A stretch of 64,000 bases of DNA from positions 858,616-922,615 of the forward strand of contig NZ_FCNX02000001.1 of NCBI RefSeq assembly GCF_001544835.2. The letters run 5' to 3'. Both the position numbers and the translations under genes were made by a program. Shown here in pieces: positions 37,654 through 47,352 of this stretch. This DNA is from Caballeronia fortuita. Its GTDB lineage: Bacteria > Pseudomonadota > Gammaproteobacteria > Burkholderiales > Burkholderiaceae. The notes under the pieces are model-generated. The model worked only from the letters and a program-made list of their open reading frames with translations, made no database searches and was not told the DNA's origin. How positions within the stretch are numbered: the stretch's first letter is position 1; each line of letters opens with the position of its first letter.

Positions 37654-39045
37654 TTAGTGCGCGTCGCCCGCATGCGCCGCGCCTTCGAACTCATGCGCGG
37701 CTTCCCGCGCATCGCGCTCGGCATCGCGTTCCTTGCGCACGCCGTTGAACACGATGTTCAACACCACCGCCGACACCGACGCCAGCAGGATCCCGCTATG
37801 CAGAATCGGCTCGAGCGCATGCGGCAGTTGCGTGAAGAACTTCGGCGCGACGACCGGCACCATGCCCATCCCGACACTCACCGCGACGATGAACAGATTG
37901 TGCTGATTCTTCGAGAAATCCACGCGTGACAGCGTCTTGATGCCGTTCGCCGCGACCATGCCGAACATCACGATGCCCGCGCCGCCGAGCACGAACGGCG
38001 GCACCGACGCCACCACCTGCGCCATCTTCGGAAAGAGCCCGAGCACGACGAGAATCACGCCGCCCGTTGCGCAGACGAAGCGGCTCTTCACGCCCGTCAC
38101 GCCGATCAGCCCGACATTCTGCGAAAACGACGTATGCGGAAACGAGTTGAAGATGCCGCCGATCAGCGTGCCGAGACCATCGACACGCAGGCCGCGCACG
38201 AGCGCCTTCTGATCCACCGGACGCTCGACGAGATCGCCGACCGCGAGGAACATGCCCGTCGATTCGATGAACGTGACGAACATGACGATGACCATCGTCG
38301 CAACGGAGAGCGCATCGAAATGCGGCATGCCGAAGTGGAACGGCAGCACGATGCCAACCCACGGCGCATGGGCGACGCCATCCATGTTGACGCGGCCGAG
38401 CATCGCGGCGATCACGAAGCCCGCGACGATGCCGAGCAGCACCGAAATATTCGCGATGAAACCGCGCGCGAACTTGTTGATGAGCAGAATCAGCGAAAGC
38501 ACGACGAGCGACAGCAGCAGGAACACCGGATTGCCATACTCGCGATTGCCGATGCCGCCCGCCGCCCAGTTGATGCCCACGCCCATCAGCGACAGACCGA
38601 TCACCGCGATCACCGTGCCCACCACGACCGGCGGGAAGAAGCGCAGCAGCTTGCCGATCATCGGCGCGAGAAAGATGCCGATGACGCCCGCCGCGATCGT
38701 CGCGCCGAAGACGTCGAGAATGCCGAGCGAAGGATTGGTGCCGATCGCGACCATCGGGCCGACGGCCGCGAACGTGCAGCCCATGATGACGGGCAGGCGA
38801 ATGCCGAAGATCCACAGTCCTAGCGTCTGGATCAGCGTCGCCACGCCGCACGAGAACAAATCCGCGCTGATGAGAAACGCGACCTGGTCTTTCGGCAGGC
38901 CCATCGCGGCGCCTAGAATCAGCGGCACCGCTACCGCGCCCGCGTACATCACCAGAACGTGCTGGATGCCAAGCGTGAGCAGTTGACCGGCGGGCAGCCG
39001 TTCGTCGCACGGATGCACGGACGGGTTCACCGAACTTGAAGCCAT
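37654..39045 (-). CDS. NCS2 nucleobase:cation symporter (xanthine/uric acid permease type)
   Basis: A 463-residue inner-membrane transporter with about 12 to 14 membrane segments. It starts MASSSVNPSVHPCDERLPAG, then LGIQHVLVMYAGAVAVPLIL. The family signature QNVGLIGVTGVKSRFVCATGG lies in the second half, and FNSFPHTSFSQN just before it holds residues that contact the base. The motif set fits the xanthine and urate branch more than the uracil branch, but the exact purine is not certain. It is divergent from a xylulokinase gene. Confidence 0.9.
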   Translation of the reverse strand: MASSSVNPSVHPCDERLPAGQLLTLGIQHVLVMYAGAVAVPLILGAAMGLPKDQVAFLISADLFSCGVATLIQTLGLWIFGIRLPVIMGCTFAAVGPMVAIGTNPSLGILDVFGATIAAGVIGIFLAPMIGKLLRFFPPVVVGTVIAVIGLSLMGVGINWAAGGIGNREYGNPVFLLLSLVVLSLILLINKFARGFIANISVLLGIVAGFVIAAMLGRVNMDGVAHAPWVGIVLPFHFGMPHFDALSVATMVIVMFVTFIESTGMFLAVGDLVERPVDQKALVRGLRVDGLGTLIGGIFNSFPHTSFSQNVGLIGVTGVKSRFVCATGGVILVVLGLFPKMAQVVASVPPFVLGGAGIVMFGMVAANGIKTLSRVDFSKNQHNLFIVAVSVGMGMVPVVAPKFFTQLPHALEPILHSGILLASVSAVVLNIVFNGVRKERDAERDAREAAHEFEGAAHAGDAH

Positions 39046-39379
39046 GTCTCTCTCCTATATCAACTTCCATTTGAATGGCCTCCAAGGTAAGTGCATCGGA
39101 ACGCATGAACAAGACCACGTGGCGCTATACGTCGCGTTCGCGGGGCGATATGGGTTTCGCGCGCCAGCAACGGCGCAAACGTGGAAAAGCCCTTGCCACA
39201 AGGGGTTTGACGCATAACGAGGGAAATTCGTCGCGTGACGCGGGGTCGCATTTCCGGGGCGATCGTTATGATGTGCATCACGCCGCGCGTATAGTCCATT
39301 TTTCGTATTCATCGCGCGATGGCGGGGTTAACCCCGGTTTTACGCGTTTTCCCTAACGCCTTTTCAGACTCGGAATCCC
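39046..39379. promoter_or_regulatory. Divergent NCS2 permease / xylulokinase intergenic region with palindromes
   Basis: A 334-base spacer with no supported gene. It holds two inverted repeats: CCCTTG-CCA-CAAGGG at 39190-39204 and the perfect GGGGTTAACCCC at 39324-39335, 45 bases before the xylulokinase ATG. Either may be an operator. No clear -35/-10 pair was assigned. Confidence 0.4.
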
Positions 39380-40813
39380 ATGCGTTTTCTAGGCATCGAT
39401 CTCGGCACCGGCTCCCTGAAACTCGCCATCGTCGATGAAGGCGGGCGCGAGATTGCATCGTCGAGCGCGGCTTATGCCGTGACGAGCGCGCAGCCCGGCT
39501 GGGCCGAAACATCGGTCGACGCGTGGTATGCCGTGCTCGTCGATGCAGCTTCGCGGCTGCCCGCGAACGAGCGCGAAGCCGTGCGCGGCATCGGCTTTTC
39601 CGGGCAGATGCACGGCGTCGTGCCCGCCGACGCCAACGGCCGCGCGCTGCGTCCCGCGATGCTCTGGCCCGACACGCGCGCCCGCGCTCTGCTCGACGCG
39701 TGGCCCGAGCCGCAAGCGAATCCCGTCGCGCCCGGAATGGCGGGGCCGCTATTGCGCTGGCTCGCTTCGAACGAACCGCATATCGCGGCGCAAACGCGCT
39801 GGGCCTTGCAGCCGAAGGACTGGCTGCGCGTGAAGCTGGGCGGCACGTTCGCAACCGATGCATCCGATGCCTGCGCGACCGCGCTCGCGCACCCGTCGGG
39901 CGAATGGGACGAGGCGCTCATCGACAGACTCGGCTTGCCGCGCGAATGGTTCGCGCCGCTCGCGGCATCGCATGGAAATGGCGGGGCGTTGTCGGCGGCG
40001 GCGGCATCCGCGCTCGGATTGAAGGCCGGCATTCCGATGGCCACCGGCGCGGGCGATACGCCGTGCGCCGCGCTCGGCAGCGGTCTGTCCGCCAGCGGCG
40101 ACGCGCTTCTCACGACCGGCACGGGCGGACAGATCGTCGTCATGTGCGCCGATGCGCTCGCGCCCGCGCATGGCCTGCATACTTATCGCGCGGCGACCGG
40201 CGCGTGGTATCGCATGGCGGCGATGCAGAACGTCGGCGTCGCGCTGGAAATGGTGCGCGGCTGGCTTGGCTATGCGTCGTGGCGCGAAGCCTACGACGAT
40301 GCCTTCGCCGCGCCCGCGAGCGCATCCGTGGGCTTCTTGCCGTATCTGAGCGGCGAGCGCTCGCCGTGGATGAACCCGAACGCGCGCGGCGGCTGGCTCG
40401 GACTCGGCCTCGACGACACGCGCGGCACGCTCATGCGCGCGGCATTCGAGGGCGTGGCATTCGCATTGCGTGCGGGCGTGGACGCGATCCGCGCGAACGG
40501 CACGCCGCTCGATGCAATGCTGCTCGCGGGCGGCGGCTCGGTCGATCCGCGCTGGCGTCAGCTGCTCGCCGATGCATTGCGCGTCGAACTGCGCGCCGTC
40601 GATTGCCCGAACGCCGCGACGCGCGGCGCGGCGCTGCTCGGCGGCATCGCGGCGGGGCGTTTGCGCATCGACGATATTGCATCGCTCGCGCCCACGGCGA
40701 AGCTCGCCGCGACGCCGAAGCCGGATGCATCGCTCGATGAACGGCTCGCGCGTTTCATCGATCTGTACCGCCGTAACGAAGCGTGGTTCACGAACGCGCG
40801 CGAGTCCGCTTAA
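39380..40813 (+). CDS. xylB: Xylulokinase, FGGY family
   Basis: A 477-residue sugar kinase that phosphorylates D-xylulose to the 5-phosphate. The N-terminal phosphate loop is FLGIDLGTGSLKLAIVD. The substrate segment GFSGQMHGVVP is typical of XylB, followed by TGAGDTPCAALGSGL, YLSGERSPWMNPNARG and LLAGGGSVDPRWRQLLADAL. It is one of two XylB-type genes in the window, and differs clearly from the second (58876-60357). The AGE-family gene lies about 107 bases downstream on the same strand. Confidence 0.9.
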   Translation: MRFLGIDLGTGSLKLAIVDEGGREIASSSAAYAVTSAQPGWAETSVDAWYAVLVDAASRLPANEREAVRGIGFSGQMHGVVPADANGRALRPAMLWPDTRARALLDAWPEPQANPVAPGMAGPLLRWLASNEPHIAAQTRWALQPKDWLRVKLGGTFATDASDACATALAHPSGEWDEALIDRLGLPREWFAPLAASHGNGGALSAAAASALGLKAGIPMATGAGDTPCAALGSGLSASGDALLTTGTGGQIVVMCADALAPAHGLHTYRAATGAWYRMAAMQNVGVALEMVRGWLGYASWREAYDDAFAAPASASVGFLPYLSGERSPWMNPNARGGWLGLGLDDTRGTLMRAAFEGVAFALRAGVDAIRANGTPLDAMLLAGGGSVDPRWRQLLADALRVELRAVDCPNAATRGAALLGGIAAGRLRIDDIASLAPTAKLAATPKPDASLDERLARFIDLYRRNEAWFTNARESA

Positions 40814-40920
40814 ACTTTCGTACCTTTAATCCCGATGCAATCCGCATCGGGGAAGATGAAGCGGCGCTTCATATGAGCGGTAACGAAGCATGCTTCGTCG
40901 AGACAACATCGAGTCCAGCC

Positions 40921-42135
40921 ATGCCCGCACCTTCACCGTCACATCCCGACTTCCGCTCGCGCGCGTTTCTGCTCGATCACGCATTGCGCACGATGACGTT
41001 CTATCATCCGCACTGCATGGACCCGGCGGGCGGCTTCTATCACTTCTACAAGAACGACGGCACGATCTACGACCGCACGTCGCGTCATCTCGTGTCGAGC
41101 ACGCGTTTCGTCTTCAACTACGCGATGGCGTACAAGCACTACGGCCTCGATGAATATCGCGGCGGCGTGGCGCACGGCATCGACTTCCTGCGCACGGTTC
41201 ATCGCAATGCGCACACGGGCGGTTATGCGTGGACGTTGAACGGCCGCGACGTGACCGATGCGACCAATCATTGCTATGGCCTCGCGTTCGTCGTGCTCGC
41301 GTATGCGAAGGCGGTCGAGGCCGGTTTCGACGAAGCGCGCGCGTATCTCGACGAAACCTGGAACCTGATGGAGACGCACTTCTGGGACGCGCAACACGGC
41401 CTCTACAAGGACGAAGCGAGCGCCGACTGGCAGGTGTCCGGCTATCGCGGGCAGAACGCGAACATGCACACGTGCGAGGCGCTGCTCGCCGCGTTCGAAG
41501 CGACGAACGAGACGCGTTATCTCGATCGCGCCGCCTTGCTCGCGGACAACATGGTGAACCGTCAGGCCGCGCTCGCGGGCGGGCTCGTGTGGGAGCACTA
41601 CAAGCCGGACTGGTCGGTCGACTGGGATTACAACAAGGGCGATCGCAGCAATATCTTCAGGCCGTGGGGATTTCAGCCGGGGCATCAGACGGAATGGGCG
41701 AAGCTGCTGCTGATCCTCGATCGTCATCGGCCGCAGGCGTGGCACGTCACGCGCGCGCGCGAACTGTTCGACCGCGCGCTTTCGTCGTCGTGGGATCACG
41801 AGCACGGCGGCATGGTCTACGGCTTCGACACGGAAGGCAAGTTCTACGACGAGGACAAGTATTTCTGGGTTCAGGCGGAATCGTTCGCGGCGGCGGCGCT
41901 GCTTGCGGATCGCGCACAACGCGACGGCGACGCGGCGCTCGCCGCGCGTTACTGGAACGATTACGACCGCCTTTGGACCTATAGCTGGGAACATTTCGTC
42001 GATCACAAGTGGGGCGCGTGGTATCGCATACTCACGCGTGACAATCGCCAGTACAGCGACGAGAAAAGCCCGGCGGGAAAGACCGACTATCACACAATGG
42101 GCGCATGCTACGAAGTCCTGAACGTCGTGCGCTGA
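40921..42135 (+). CDS. AGE-family epimerase/isomerase (mannose isomerase-like)
   Basis: A 404-residue (alpha/alpha)6-barrel enzyme of the N-acylglucosamine 2-epimerase superfamily. Conserved segments: [69 protein letters not shown] and [15 protein letters not shown], which supply the catalytic histidines and arginine. Members isomerise mannose/fructose, sulfoquinovose or similar sugars. The likely start is ATG 40921, but ATG 40873 is possible. The xylulokinase neighbour suggests a ketose/aldose role. Confidence 0.85.
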   Translation: MPAPSPSHPDFRSRAFLLDHALRTMTFYHPHCMDPAGGFYHFYKNDGTIYDRTSRHLVSSTRFVFNYAMAYKHYGLDEYRGGVAHGIDFLRTVHRNAHTGGYAWTLNGRDVTDATNHCYGLAFVVLAYAKAVEAGFDEARAYLDETWNLMETHFWDAQHGLYKDEASADWQVSGYRGQNANMHTCEALLAAFEATNETRYLDRAALLADNMVNRQAALAGGLVWEHYKPDWSVDWDYNKGDRSNIFRPWGFQPGHQTEWAKLLLILDRHRPQAWHVTRARELFDRALSSSWDHEHGGMVYGFDTEGKFYDEDKYFWVQAESFAAAALLADRAQRDGDAALAARYWNDYDRLWTYSWEHFVDHKWGAWYRILTRDNRQYSDEKSPAGKTDYHTMGACYEVLNVVR

Positions 42136-42163
42136 AGACAATCACAACCTTGGGAGTTCGAAG

Positions 42164-43270
42164 ATGAAGACCAAAGCAGCTATCGCATGGGAAGCCGGCA
42201 AGCCGTTGACGATCGAGGAAGTCGATCTCGAAGGGCCGCGCGCGGGTGAAGTGCTGATCGAAGTGAAAGCGACGGGCATCTGCCACACCGATTACTACAC
42301 GCTCTCCGGCGCCGATCCCGAAGGCATCTTCCCGGCGATTCTCGGGCACGAAGGCGCGGGCGTCGTGGTCGATGTCGGGCCGGGCGTCGGCACGTTGAGA
42401 AAGGGCGATCACGTCATTCCGCTCTACACGCCGGAATGCCGCGAATGCAAGTTCTGCCTGTCGCGCAAGACCAATCTCTGCCAGAAGATCCGCGCGACGC
42501 AAGGCAAAGGCCTCATGCCCGATGCGACTTCACGTTTCTCGCTGGGTGGCAAGCCGCTCTTCCATTACATGGGAACGTCGACGTTTTCGAACTACATCGT
42601 CGTGCCCGAGATCGCGGTCGCGAAGGTGCGTGAGGACGCGCCGTTCGACAAGATCTGCTACATCGGCTGCGGCGTGACGACGGGCGTCGGCGCGGTCGTG
42701 TATTCGGCGAAGGTGGAAGCGGGCGCGAATGTCGTCGTGTTCGGGCTGGGCGGCATCGGCCTGAACGTGATTCAGGGCGCGAAGATGGTGGGCGCGGACA
42801 AGATCATCGGCGTCGATATCAATCCGGGCCGCGTGGAGCTTGCGAAGAAGTTCGGCATGACGCACTTCATCAACCCGAAGGAAGTGAAGAACGTCGTCGA
42901 TCACATCGTGCAATTGACCGATGGCGGCGCGGACTATTCGTTCGAATGCGTCGGCAATGTGAAGCTCATGCGTCAGGCGCTCGAATGCACGCACAAGGGC
43001 TGGGGTCAGTCGTTCATCATCGGCGTGGCGGCGGCGGGCGAGGAGATCAGCACGCGTCCGTTCCAGCTCGTCACCGGCCGCGAATGGAAAGGCTCGGCAT
43101 TCGGCGGCGCGCGCGGACGCACGGATGTGCCGAAGATCGTCGACTGGTATATGGAAGGCAAGATCAATATCGACGACCTCATCACGCATCATCTGAAGCT
43201 GGAACAGATCAACGATGGCTTCGACCTGATGAAGAAGGGCGAGTCGATCCGCTCCGTCGTGGTCTATTGA
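42164..43270 (+). CDS. frmA: S-(hydroxymethyl)glutathione dehydrogenase / class III alcohol dehydrogenase
   Basis: A 368-residue zinc MDR dehydrogenase for formaldehyde detoxification, oxidising S-hydroxymethylglutathione with NAD. Catalytic zinc site: [10 protein letters not shown] and GHEGAGVV. Structural zinc lobe: [15 protein letters not shown] with four cysteines. The nucleotide fold is [15 protein letters not shown]. It is followed after 14 bases by the S-formylglutathione hydrolase gene, completing the pathway from formaldehyde to formate. Confidence 0.96.
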   Translation: MKTKAAIAWEAGKPLTIEEVDLEGPRAGEVLIEVKATGICHTDYYTLSGADPEGIFPAILGHEGAGVVVDVGPGVGTLRKGDHVIPLYTPECRECKFCLSRKTNLCQKIRATQGKGLMPDATSRFSLGGKPLFHYMGTSTFSNYIVVPEIAVAKVREDAPFDKICYIGCGVTTGVGAVVYSAKVEAGANVVVFGLGGIGLNVIQGAKMVGADKIIGVDINPGRVELAKKFGMTHFINPKEVKNVVDHIVQLTDGGADYSFECVGNVKLMRQALECTHKGWGQSFIIGVAAAGEEISTRPFQLVTGREWKGSAFGGARGRTDVPKIVDWYMEGKINIDDLITHHLKLEQINDGFDLMKKGESIRSVVVY

Positions 43271-43284
43271 GGGAGGACGACGCC

Positions 43285-44133
43285 ATGCTGGAACTCGTGG
43301 AAGAACATCGTTGTTTCGACGGCGTGCAGCGCATCTATCGGCACGATTCGCAGACGATCGGCTTGCCGATGCGCTTCTCGGTTTTCCTGCCGGCTGCTGC
43401 GTCTTCGTCGAAGGTGCCGGCGCTGTTTTATCTCGCCGGTCTGACCTGCACGGAAGAGACGTTTCCGATCAAGGCGGGTGCGCAGCGGTACGCGGCCCAG
43501 CATGGCATCGCGCTGATCGCGCCGGATACATCGCCGCGCGGCGCGGACATTCCCGGCGAGAAGGATGCGTGGGACTTCGGCGTCGGCGCGGGCTTTTATG
43601 TGGATGCGACGCGCGAGCCTTGGGCGCGGCGTTATCGCATGTACTCGTATGTGACGCAGGAGTTGCGTGAGACGGTGCTTGCGGAGTTGCCGGTGCGCGA
43701 GGATCGAATCGGCATCTTCGGGCATTCGATGGGCGGTCATGGCGCGCTCGTGCTTGCGTTGCGCAATCCGGATATCTATCGGAGCGTGTCGGCGTTTGCG
43801 CCGATTGCGGCGCCGTCGCAATGTCCTTGGGGCGTGAAGGCTTTCACGGGCTATCTCGGGGATGATCGGTCCGCGTGGGCGCAGTACGATGCGAGCGAAC
43901 TGATTCTCGGCGATGCGGCTTCACGGTTCGAAGGCGGCATCCTTGTCGATCAAGGGCTCGCGGATCAGTTTCTTGCCGAGCAGTTGCATCCTGAGGTGCT
44001 GGAGCGGAATGCGCTCTCGGCGGGGCATCAGGTGGTCGTGCGGCGGCACGAAGGCTACGATCATGGGTATTTCTTTATCTCGACCTTCGTCGGGGAGCAT
44101 GTTGCGCATCATGCTCGGGTTTTGTGTGGATGA
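43285..44133 (+). CDS. frmB: S-formylglutathione hydrolase
   Basis: A 282-residue esterase-D-type alpha/beta hydrolase that releases formate and glutathione. Landmarks: FYLAGLTCTEETFPIKAGAQ, APDTSPRGADIPGEKDAWD and the nucleophile elbow GIFGHSMGGHGALV. The C-terminal catalytic His is in HEGYDHGYFFI. The ATG is preceded by GGGAGG. A composite repeat element begins 13 bases after the stop and may serve as its transcription end. Confidence 0.96.
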   Translation: MLELVEEHRCFDGVQRIYRHDSQTIGLPMRFSVFLPAAASSSKVPALFYLAGLTCTEETFPIKAGAQRYAAQHGIALIAPDTSPRGADIPGEKDAWDFGVGAGFYVDATREPWARRYRMYSYVTQELRETVLAELPVREDRIGIFGHSMGGHGALVLALRNPDIYRSVSAFAPIAAPSQCPWGVKAFTGYLGDDRSAWAQYDASELILGDAASRFEGGILVDQGLADQFLAEQLHPEVLERNALSAGHQVVVRRHEGYDHGYFFISTFVGEHVAHHARVLCG

Positions 44134-44146
44134 TTTTTTTTCGGGT

Positions 44147-44756
44147 GATCCCGTTTTGTTGTCGGTCTATTGGCACTGCCCCTGTGCGGGGCGGCAGTCA
44201 CTTTCTTTGCTGCTGCAAAGAAAGTAACCAAAGAAAGCAGCTTTTCTAAGCCCGCGGTCACACGCAGTTTGGGTAGTTCTCTCGTCCGGGGTGGCACTCG
44301 CCTAAGTGTCGCCCTCATAGGTTCAATCGGGCTTGGATCGCGCACGGTCTGACTAGCCGTAACGCGACGGGCGCTGGTTCAGCACGAAAGAGCATCGGCA
44401 CCGCGCTACGCGCTGCCGTCGGGTCTGCGAGGGAAACCGAGGGAGCGCATGCGAATGCACCTTCGTGCGCGCACCCGCTTGACCCATCGGCTGCGAAGCG
44501 GGCCGGCGCTATTTCGTGCTGAACCAACGCGCGAGGGAAACTAGCTAGTCAGACCGTGCGCGAGCCAAGCCCGGCGAGTCTTACGGGGGCACTCTTTAGG
44601 CGAGTGCCACGGAGGACGAGAGAACTGCCCAACGTGCGTATGACCGCGGGCGTGACAGAAGCTGCTTTCTTTGGTTACTTTCTTTGCAGCAGCAAAGAAA
44701 GTGACTGCCGCCCCGCACAGGGGCAGTGCTAATAGACCGACAATAAACCGGGATCC
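44147..44756. repeat. Composite inverted-repeat element, copy 1
   Basis: A 610-base unit whose two ends are inverted copies of each other. The left arm (from GATCCCG, then GTCGGTCTATTGGCACTGCC) reads on plus; the right arm (ending TAATAGACCGACAATAAACC, GGATCC) is its inverse. Each arm has a perfect hairpin ACTTTCTTTG-CTGCTG-CAAAGAAAGT (about 44209-44234 and 44678-44703), then a GGTCACACGCAGTTTGGGTA-type segment and a GCGCACGGTC segment. The core has GGTTCAGCACGAAA and its inverse TTTCGTGCTGAACC. It lies between convergent frmB and znuB. I see no credible transposase. Confidence 0.85.
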
Positions 44757-44766
44757 GGCGAAGCAA

Positions 44767-45555
44767 TCAATGCCCCGGCCGCGCAAGCAAGCTAAACCCA
44801 TAAACAACAGCCGCCAACATGGTGATCCAGAAACTAGTAGGCCAATCGGTATAAAACGCGAGTGCGAGCCCGACCCAGGCCTGCAGCAAGGCAAACACCG
44901 CAGCCAGCACCAACCCCGACGATAACCGCGTCGTAACATTCTGCGCTGCCGCCGCAGGCCCAACCATCAACGCGAACACGAGCAGCACCCCGACGATCTG
45001 CGTGCAAGCCGCAACCGCCAGCGCGGTGATCGCGAGAAACAGCACGGAAACGAGCCGCAACGACACGCCCTTAGCCTCAGCAAGCTCCGGCTGCAAAGAC
45101 GCAAAAAGCAATGGCCGCATGATGACCGCAAGCGCGCCCAGACTGACGATAGCCAGCCCCGCAAGCACGACGAGCGTGTCATGACTCACGCCAAGCACGT
45201 TGCCGAAGAGCAGCGCCGTAGCCTGCGTCGCATATGCGGTGAAGAAGTGCAGAAACAGCAACCCAAAGCCGAGCGATAGCGAAAGAATCACGCCGATCGC
45301 CACATCGCGGCCCGAAAGCCGCTCACCGAGCGCGCCCATTCCGACGCCCGCCGCGAGCGTGAATCCGACCATTCCCCAGAGCGGCGGCATGCCGAGCAAC
45401 ACCGCGCCCGTCGCGCCGGTAAAGCCGACATGCGACAACGCATGACCCGCGAACGTCTGCCCGCGCAGCACGAGAAAGTATCCGACGACGCCCGCCAGCA
45501 CCGCGACGATGCCCGACGCCGCGAACGCATTCACCATGAAATCGTATTCAAACAT
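44767..45555 (-). CDS. znuB: Metal ABC transporter permease, ZnuB family
   Basis: A 262-residue inner-membrane protein with about seven or eight membrane segments (for example FMVNAFAASGIVAVLAGVVG, then GHALSHVGFTGATGAVLLG). The segment AGHALSHVGFTG is conserved in ZnuB/MntB permeases. It forms the pore of a high-affinity zinc (or related metal) importer with ZnuC and ZnuA. It follows the ATPase gene by two bases and ends 10 bases from the composite repeat element. Confidence 0.92.
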   Translation of the reverse strand: MFEYDFMVNAFAASGIVAVLAGVVGYFLVLRGQTFAGHALSHVGFTGATGAVLLGMPPLWGMVGFTLAAGVGMGALGERLSGRDVAIGVILSLSLGFGLLFLHFFTAYATQATALLFGNVLGVSHDTLVVLAGLAIVSLGALAVIMRPLLFASLQPELAEAKGVSLRLVSVLFLAITALAVAACTQIVGVLLVFALMVGPAAAAQNVTTRLSSGLVLAAVFALLQAWVGLALAFYTDWPTSFWITMLAAVVYGFSLLARPGH

Positions 45556-45557
45556 CG

Positions 45558-46433
45558 TTACTTCTCGTGACTGTGGTGATGATCGTGCTCATGGCCATGA
45601 TCGTGTTCGTGTGCGTGCTCTTCGCCTTCTTCGTGCGCATGATCGAGCTTGTCGATCTCGACATCGCCCGACATCACGAAGATGCGCCCGTTCACGCGCA
45701 TCACGTCGATCGGCGAGCCATACAGACGCGACAGCACAGGCTTCGAGATCACTTCATCGACGGTGCCGAGCGCCGCGCGCCCGCTGCCGAGATACAGCAC
45801 GCGATCGAGCGAGTTCAGCAGCGGATTGAGTTCATGCGCCGAAAACAGCACAGTGATGTTCAGTTCGCGCTGCACGCGCCGCACGAGTTCGACGACGCCC
45901 GTCTGATGCCGCGGGTCGAGGCTGATGAGCGGTTCGTCGAGCAGCAGAAGGCGCGGATTGCCGAGCAGACATTGCGCAAGCAGAAGACGCTGACGCTCGC
46001 CGCCCGACAACTCCGACAGCGGACGCGATGCCAGTTGCCGCGCGCCGACGAGCTCGAGCACGCGCTCCACGTCCGCGCGGATACCTGCATTGCGATGCGG
46101 CAGTCCCCAGCGATGACCGTCGGCGGCCATCGCGACGAAATCGCGTCCGAGCACGCGCCGGTTCGCGAGCCCCGTGCGAATCTGCGGCATATAACCGATC
46201 GACGGATTGCCGCGCACGACCGCTTCGCCGTTCACGCGAATCGTTCCGCTCACGACGGGCACGAGTCCGAGCAGCGCGCGCATCAACGTGGTCTTGCCCG
46301 CGCCGTTCGGCCCGAGCACGCCGATGAACTCGCCGTTCTTCACCGTGAAGCTCGCATCGTTCAGAATCTCGCGGCCGCCGAGCGCGAGCGTCACGCGGTC
46401 GACTTCGAGCGCGGGCTGCATCGTCGCGTTCAT
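45558..46433 (-). CDS. znuC: Metal ABC transporter ATPase, ZnuC-like, with His-rich tail
   Basis: A 291-residue ABC ATPase. Walker A is GVLGPNGAGKTTLM, the signature is LSGGERQRLLLAQ, and Walker B is LLLLDEPLISLD, followed by the switch His in LFSAHELN. The C-terminal tail (about 262-291) is packed with His and Glu (HAHEEGEEHAHEHDHGHEHD and on), a likely metal-binding region. The start ATG 46433 overlaps the znuA stop by one or more bases and has AAGGA 8 bases upstream; an ATG at 46442 is too close to it. Confidence 0.93.
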   Translation of the reverse strand: MNATMQPALEVDRVTLALGGREILNDASFTVKNGEFIGVLGPNGAGKTTLMRALLGLVPVVSGTIRVNGEAVVRGNPSIGYMPQIRTGLANRRVLGRDFVAMAADGHRWGLPHRNAGIRADVERVLELVGARQLASRPLSELSGGERQRLLLAQCLLGNPRLLLLDEPLISLDPRHQTGVVELVRRVQRELNITVLFSAHELNPLLNSLDRVLYLGSGRAALGTVDEVISKPVLSRLYGSPIDVMRVNGRIFVMSGDVEIDKLDHAHEEGEEHAHEHDHGHEHDHHHSHEK

Positions 46434-47311
46434 CGTTGCCATCCTTGCAAGGCGGCCGCGAGCGAGTCGAGCTGCGACTGCATCCATTGCTGATACGTCT
46501 TCTTCGCCGGCAAGGTCTCGGTCACGCTGATGCTCGGCACATGCGCGTCCTTCGCGGCATCGAGCAGACGCTTCGTCAGCGCGCCCGTCGCCTGGCTGTT
46601 GTAGATGAGCACGTGCACGCGGCGCTCGCGCAAGTCCTTCTCGAACGCGGCGATGTCGGCGGGGCTCGGCTCGGTCTCGTTCATCGACGCGAGCTGAAAG
46701 CGCTGATTGCGCATCTCGAAGCCGATTGCATCGGCCATGTAGCCGAACACCGGCTCGGTCGCGGTGACGGGCACGCCCTTGTAATGCGACTTCAATTGCG
46801 CGACCGTCGTGTCGATGGGCTTCAACGAAGCGAGAAAGGCCGCGAGGCGCGCATCGTAATCGCTCTTGTGCGACGGGTCCGCGCTCACGAGATACGCGCT
46901 CACCGCTTTCGCGACGGCGGGCATCGTCGCCGGGTCGTACCAGAGGTGCGGATTGTCGCCGGCCTTCTTGCCGACGAGCTTCGCGGCGACGATGATCGTG
47001 CGCTTGTCATTGCTCTTCGATGCCGCGAGCAGCTTGTCCATCCACGGATCGTAGTCCGCGCCGTTATAGACGACGAGCGCCGCGTGCTGCAGCGCGCGCG
47101 CGGTCTTCGGACTGGCTTCGAAGAGATGCGGGTCTTCGTCGGGATTGTTCAGGATGCTCGATACCTGCACGTGATCGCCGCCGAGCTGACGGATGACGTC
47201 GCCATAGAAATTCTCGGCGGCGACGACCGGCACGCGCGCAGTTTGCGCCGATGCCGCGTTGCAAAAGCCGAGCGCAATGGCGAAACAGGTCAGGACGTGC
47301 GCGAATTTCAT
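46430..47311 (-). CDS. znuA: Metal ABC transporter substrate-binding protein (ZnuA/cluster A-I)
   Basis: A 293-residue periplasmic binding protein with signal peptide ending CNAASAQTARV and an AAAGGA ribosome site. Metal-ligand positions: H62 in DEDPHLFEAS, H122 in NPHLWYDPATM, but E186 (TATEPVFGYM) where zinc-type ZnuA has a third His, and no His-rich acidic loop between the lobes. The set resembles His-His-Glu ligands of manganese-type family members. The zur neighbour still argues for zinc. The gene lies 41 bases after zur. Confidence 0.9.
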   Translation of the reverse strand: MKFAHVLTCFAIALGFCNAASAQTARVPVVAAENFYGDVIRQLGGDHVQVSSILNNPDEDPHLFEASPKTARALQHAALVVYNGADYDPWMDKLLAASKSNDKRTIIVAAKLVGKKAGDNPHLWYDPATMPAVAKAVSAYLVSADPSHKSDYDARLAAFLASLKPIDTTVAQLKSHYKGVPVTATEPVFGYMADAIGFEMRNQRFQLASMNETEPSPADIAAFEKDLRERRVHVLIYNSQATGALTKRLLDAAKDAHVPSISVTETLPAKKTYQQWMQSQLDSLAAALQGWQR

Positions 47312-47352
47312 CGATTTCCTTTCTGGATGAGTTGTTCTCGACGCGTAGCGAT

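Noticed and set aside
44170..44352. Small ORFs such as MALPLCGAAVTFFAAAKKVT in the repeat elements (also near 58126, 58617 and 44541)
   Set aside because: They lie wholly inside the inverted-repeat elements, occur in both orientations and follow the hairpin sequence. They look like spurious translations of the repeat.
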